A DNA stretch of 64,000 bases, taken from Candidatus Sumerlaeota bacterium. GTDB lineage: Bacteria > Sumerlaeota > Sumerlaeia > MWCT01 > JAUWMI01. A model generated the notes under the pieces. It was not told the DNA's origin. It saw nothing but the letters and a program-made list of their open reading frames with translations, and did no database searches. The translations under genes and the position numbers were made by a program. Shown one piece after another: positions 61,290 through 64,000 of the stretch. The DNA is taken from contig JAUWMI010000011.1 of NCBI GenBank assembly GCA_030613245.1, positions 1 through 64,000 on the forward strand, in the 5' to 3' direction. Position 1 is the first letter of the stretch, and each line of letters begins with the position of its first letter.

Positions 61290-63812
61290 CTATCGCGACT
61301 TATCGCTATCTTCCTGCCACTGCATTGCTCCTGCAATCCTTACAAACGCCGACCGAACCGGCGGTGGCATCTCTGAGTTCGCTCCCTTAATTGCCTTCCA
61401 TATAATCTCATTAAAGGCAATGTCATTGGCCGCATCCTCTATGTCGAGGTTCATTTCCATTGACTCTTTCGCACCCCACGCTGTTTTCAGGTTTGTCGCA
61501 TCAAGATCCACGGCGCTGACCGGCCGGTGCCTGTACGGCCTGTAATCTAGTGTCATGGTAAAGGCGTTGTACATCGGTGTGGCGGCTGCGTCGTACTGAC
61601 TCAGCGGTGGCAAACCAAGAATAAGTTCCATAGTGCGAAGCATGCTCGTCGTACTGTAAAACGTGCTGTCCACGTATCCGCGTTTTGCATATGGGCTAAT
61701 CACCAGCGCAACAGAACGATGCGCATCAACGTGGTCACATCCATTCTGCGCATCATCCTCAACCACAAAGATTGCCATCTCCTTCCAGAAGGGGCTTCGG
61801 CTGAGCTTCTCGACGACCAACCCTAGAGCGAGGTCATTGTCTCCCACCATAGCCCGTGGTGTCGGACGTCCTGGTCGCGTGCCAGCGGTGTGGTCATTGG
61901 GAAGCCGCATGATGATAAATTGCGGCAAGGTGCCCTGGGCCTCAAACTGGCGAAGCTCGCGCAGGAATTGTGCTGCACGATCTACGTCTTTATAGCGAAG
62001 ATCATAGCTCCGGAAGAAAGGGTCAAAGTGACCTTCCAGTGCAGCCACTCGCGCTCGGCCAGGATCCTGCGGCGTTGCGCCATTCTCGATGAACTCTCCA
62101 TAGCTGCGATACGTCACCCCGGCCTTTTGACACAAATCCCAGATGTAGCCTGCATCCGGCAGGGCGATCTTCTTGTGGCCTTCAAAGTCATACGTCCGGC
62201 CACGACCCGAATAGGTCTGCGGCCAGATTTTCTCTATGTAATCAGATGCATACGCTGCCGTTGACCAATTGTGCCCGTCTGCGCTTACCTCTGCGTCAAC
62301 GTAAAAATTATCAAACAAGATGAACTCGCGCGCCAGGGCATGATGATTCGGCGTGTTCCACTCTGGAAAAAGGCACAGATTTGGATCTCCATTACCTTCC
62401 GGCATGTCACCAAACACCTGGTCGTACGTGCGATTCTCTTTAATGATGTAGACGACATATTTGATTGGCGACGGCTTGCCCACACTATGCGGAATGGGAT
62501 TCGGACCTTCAGGCTTTGCCGTCACTACACTCCCCTTCTTATACGGACAGTTCGCGTAGACCTGCGCTGTGAATTGAGCCAGCTGCGATGCATCAGGCAT
62601 ATCAATAATTGACAACGATCCCTTAAGCAACCTGCCAATATACTGCGTCTCTTTGCGTGACGGTAGCAATGGCGAGGGGCCTTGCGGATTTGCAAACGAC
62701 GTTGTGCCCTTGCCATTCGCCACGAACAGCCGTGCTCCATCCTTCGTAACCTCGACTGCTGTTGGATACCAGCCCACTGGAATGAAGCCGCGCAGCTCGC
62801 TTGGTCCAGTATCAGAGACTGCCACAACTGCCACATCATTGTTGTCTGCATTCGCCACAAAGAGCATGGTACCGTCAGAGCTCAGTGCCACGGCATTCGG
62901 AGTACTTCCTTCCGGTGCATCTGGATAAAGACTCGTCGTAATCGTCTCAATGCGCTTGAGCCGTTGCGTGTCAATCACCGATACGGTATTAGTATTAGCG
63001 TTGGCAACGTATAGCCGCGTCCCCGCTTCATTCATCACCATGTCGTTCGGATGCGAATCTGTTTTGATGATACTGACCACCCGAAGTTCCGTCGCGTCAA
63101 CCACTACCACGGCCTCAGCACCCCACAAACTTACGTAAATGCGCTTATCATCGGGTGAGACCAAACACGTGTAGGGATACGTCTCAGGTCCGAGAGGAAT
63201 CGTAGCCTCCAGCCGTTCGTGCTCCAGATCCACCACCGACATGCTATGGCCCAGATTGTTAGCAACATACAGCTTCGTGCCCGTACGATTCGTCGCTATG
63301 CCGCTGGGGAAAATCGCCTGTTTCGGCTCGCCAACCGGAATCTTACGCTCGCCTGAAAGAAAACCCTCGTCAAACGTATAGCGATAAATAAGATTGTCAG
63401 CAGCGCCGGTCACGTAGAGAAATTTCCCGTCCGGGCTAAACGTCAGGCCATACCACGACTTCGGTATCGTCACCTGCGACCGAACCGTTCCTTTCTGAGA
63501 GTCAACTATGATCACCTGATGATCACTCCAGCCGTTATTATTCACTGCCAGGTAGCGCCCATCAGGACTCAGGGCCATATTGAGCGGAAGATCACCAAGG
63601 GGTAGCTGACGACCCGCCGGTGTAAGCCGCCATTGGTTCGGCAAAAGCACCTCATTCGTGCCAAGTCGTCCTGGTAAAAGCCGTGCCTGAGAATCTTGCC
63701 GGCTCCTCTGGACTGAAATATGAGAACAAGCCAGGAATACAACAATAATGCCCAATAACACCCCGCAACAAAAGACTCGTAACCTCATATTGTTTACTTT
63801 GTAACGCCTCAT
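61290..63812 (-). CDS. Lipoprotein with YVTN beta-propeller and phosphoesterase (phospholipase C-like) domain
   Basis: An 840-residue protein. The start at 63812 has AAGGAGG eight bases upstream. N-terminal LGIIVVFLACSH is a lipobox with Cys29 lipidated. Residues ~65-400 are YVTN-type propeller repeats (MALSPDGRYLAVNNNG, GTRLYVANANTNTVSVIDTQ, DGTMLFVANADNNDVAVV). Residues ~445-740 are a phosphoesterase domain (PF04185-like): YVVYIIKENRTYDQVFGDMP, SADGHNWSTAAYASDY, IFVVEDDAQNGCDHVDAHR with metal-binding Asp/His, and MLRTMELILGLPPLSQYDA. Such fusions are annotated as bifunctional YncE/alkaline phosphatase proteins; substrate unknown. Probably outer-membrane or periplasmic. Confidence 0.88.
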   Translation of the reverse strand: MRRYKVNNMRLRVFCCGVLLGIIVVFLACSHISVQRSRQDSQARLLPGRLGTNEVLLPNQWRLTPAGRQLPLGDLPLNMALSPDGRYLAVNNNGWSDHQVIIVDSQKGTVRSQVTIPKSWYGLTFSPDGKFLYVTGAADNLIYRYTFDEGFLSGERKIPVGEPKQAIFPSGIATNRTGTKLYVANNLGHSMSVVDLEHERLEATIPLGPETYPYTCLVSPDDKRIYVSLWGAEAVVVVDATELRVVSIIKTDSHPNDMVMNEAGTRLYVANANTNTVSVIDTQRLKRIETITTSLYPDAPEGSTPNAVALSSDGTMLFVANADNNDVAVVAVSDTGPSELRGFIPVGWYPTAVEVTKDGARLFVANGKGTTSFANPQGPSPLLPSRKETQYIGRLLKGSLSIIDMPDASQLAQFTAQVYANCPYKKGSVVTAKPEGPNPIPHSVGKPSPIKYVVYIIKENRTYDQVFGDMPEGNGDPNLCLFPEWNTPNHHALAREFILFDNFYVDAEVSADGHNWSTAAYASDYIEKIWPQTYSGRGRTYDFEGHKKIALPDAGYIWDLCQKAGVTYRSYGEFIENGATPQDPGRARVAALEGHFDPFFRSYDLRYKDVDRAAQFLRELRQFEAQGTLPQFIIMRLPNDHTAGTRPGRPTPRAMVGDNDLALGLVVEKLSRSPFWKEMAIFVVEDDAQNGCDHVDAHRSVALVISPYAKRGYVDSTFYSTTSMLRTMELILGLPPLSQYDAAATPMYNAFTMTLDYRPYRHRPVSAVDLDATNLKTAWGAKESMEMNLDIEDAANDIAFNEIIWKAIKGANSEMPPPVRSAFVRIAGAMQWQEDSDKSR

Positions 63813-63862
63813 TATGTGTCCTCCTTACGAAATTTTCGTTCTATCGCAACAACGAGAAGATC

Positions 63863-63891
63863 GTAGGGGCAGGTTTGAAACCTGCCCCTAC
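63863..63891. repeat. REP-like palindromic element
   Basis: A perfect palindrome of two 14-nt arms around a single G, beginning GTAGGGGCAGG and ending CCTGCCCCTAC. It lies 51 bp upstream of the propeller-phosphoesterase gene. Its ends match the elements at 21065 and 22539, whereas the interior differs, as in families of palindromic intergenic repeats. Confidence 0.75.
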
Positions 63892-63916
63892 AATTAAGGA
63901 TGCATAAACCGATACA

Positions 63917-64000
63917 TCACTTTCGATAATCGTAATGATTGCGTGAACATTGAACACAATCAGCATTGCCAGATGCACCATTACAGTGTTGCACGTACAT
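63917..64000 (-). CDS. Possible C-terminal end of a gene entering from the right
   Basis: On the minus strand the right edge begins an open frame of 27 codons (YVQHCNGASGNADCVQCSRN, HYDYRK) ending at TGA 63917-63919. Three or four cysteines, including CVQC, suggest a real Cys-rich C-terminus, but no family can be named and the short length does not rule out chance. Confidence 0.35.
   Translation of the reverse strand: MYVQHCNGASGNADCVQCSRNHYDYRK

Noticed and set aside
1-64000. tRNA, rRNA, CRISPR arrays, insertion sequences and prophage genes
   Set aside because: I looked for tRNA T-loop motifs in the gaps, regularly spaced direct repeats, and transposase or integrase motifs in the reading frames and found none I could support.

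Overview
The window comes from the chromosome of a Gram-negative (two-membrane) bacterium. Kdo synthesis genes (kdsA, kdsD), a secretin with a PilM/PilN-type inner-membrane protein, lipoprotein-type leaders and a LytM-like envelope protein all point that way. The housekeeping genes are bacterial: rho, rpmE, polA, coaE, aroA, tsaD, rlmD-like. The phylum cannot be fixed by eye. A secretin with a very long TPR N-terminus, a PilM-PilN fusion, a DUF2961/GH172 protein and many intergenic palindromes would suit an uncultured PVC/FCB-type or Omnitrophota/Sumerlaeota-like lineage, but that is inference. No tRNA, rRNA, CRISPR array or intact insertion sequence was seen.

Region 1 (1-18.9 kb) is a surface-polysaccharide locus. 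It holds a partial putative polysaccharide deacetylase, a Wzx-type flippase, a nucleotidyltransferase-fold protein, several GT4 and GT2 glycosyltransferases, a polysaccharide pyruvyl transferase, a nitroreductase, a zinc-ribbon methyltransferase, a secreted transglutaminase-like protein coupled to a GT2, an asparagine synthase and a GtrB/DPM-like glycosyltransferase. The first 9.4 kb is visibly AT-rich and full of broken genes: a flippase tail, GT2 head and tail fragments, and a phosphodiesterase split by about 1.6 kb of foreign sequence. It reads as a repeatedly recombined O-antigen or capsule-type island.

Region 2 (19.2-22.3 kb) carries kdsA-kdsD (Kdo precursor synthesis, four-base overlap, strong terminator) and a convergent radical SAM/SPASM gene. 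Region 3 (22.7-30.6 kb) is a co-directional run: a phosphomannose-isomerase-type cupin, a dipeptide/oligopeptide ABC importer (binding protein, two permeases, one ATPase, no second ATPase), a two-cluster ferredoxin, an amidase-LytM fusion whose catalytic residues are largely lost, and a small cyclophilin-like protein. Two small exported proteins follow (30.9-32.4 kb).

Region 4 (32.4-42.7 kb) is housekeeping: tsaD, a polytopic GT39-like protein, a rhomboid protease, aroA, rpmE (GTG start, good terminator), rho, coaE and polA. Region 5 (43.2-51.7 kb) is the most distinctive part: a minus-strand operon encoding a PilM-PilN fusion, a single-TM TPR linker protein and a ~1,935-residue TPR-secretin that contains a recent-looking 651-bp tandem duplication. 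I read it as a noncanonical type IV pilus/type II secretion-like envelope machine.

Region 6 (52-64 kb) holds a GH172-like exported protein, a large exported helical-repeat protein, a YkgJ-type Cys-cluster protein, an RlmD-like methyltransferase, an L-fucose isomerase-like protein next to a class II aldolase (probable sugar catabolic pair), a 30-residue basic ribosomal-type protein, and a large lipoprotein combining a YVTN beta-propeller with a phosphoesterase. At least three GTAGGGGC...GCCCCTAC-type palindromic elements lie in the intergenic regions.
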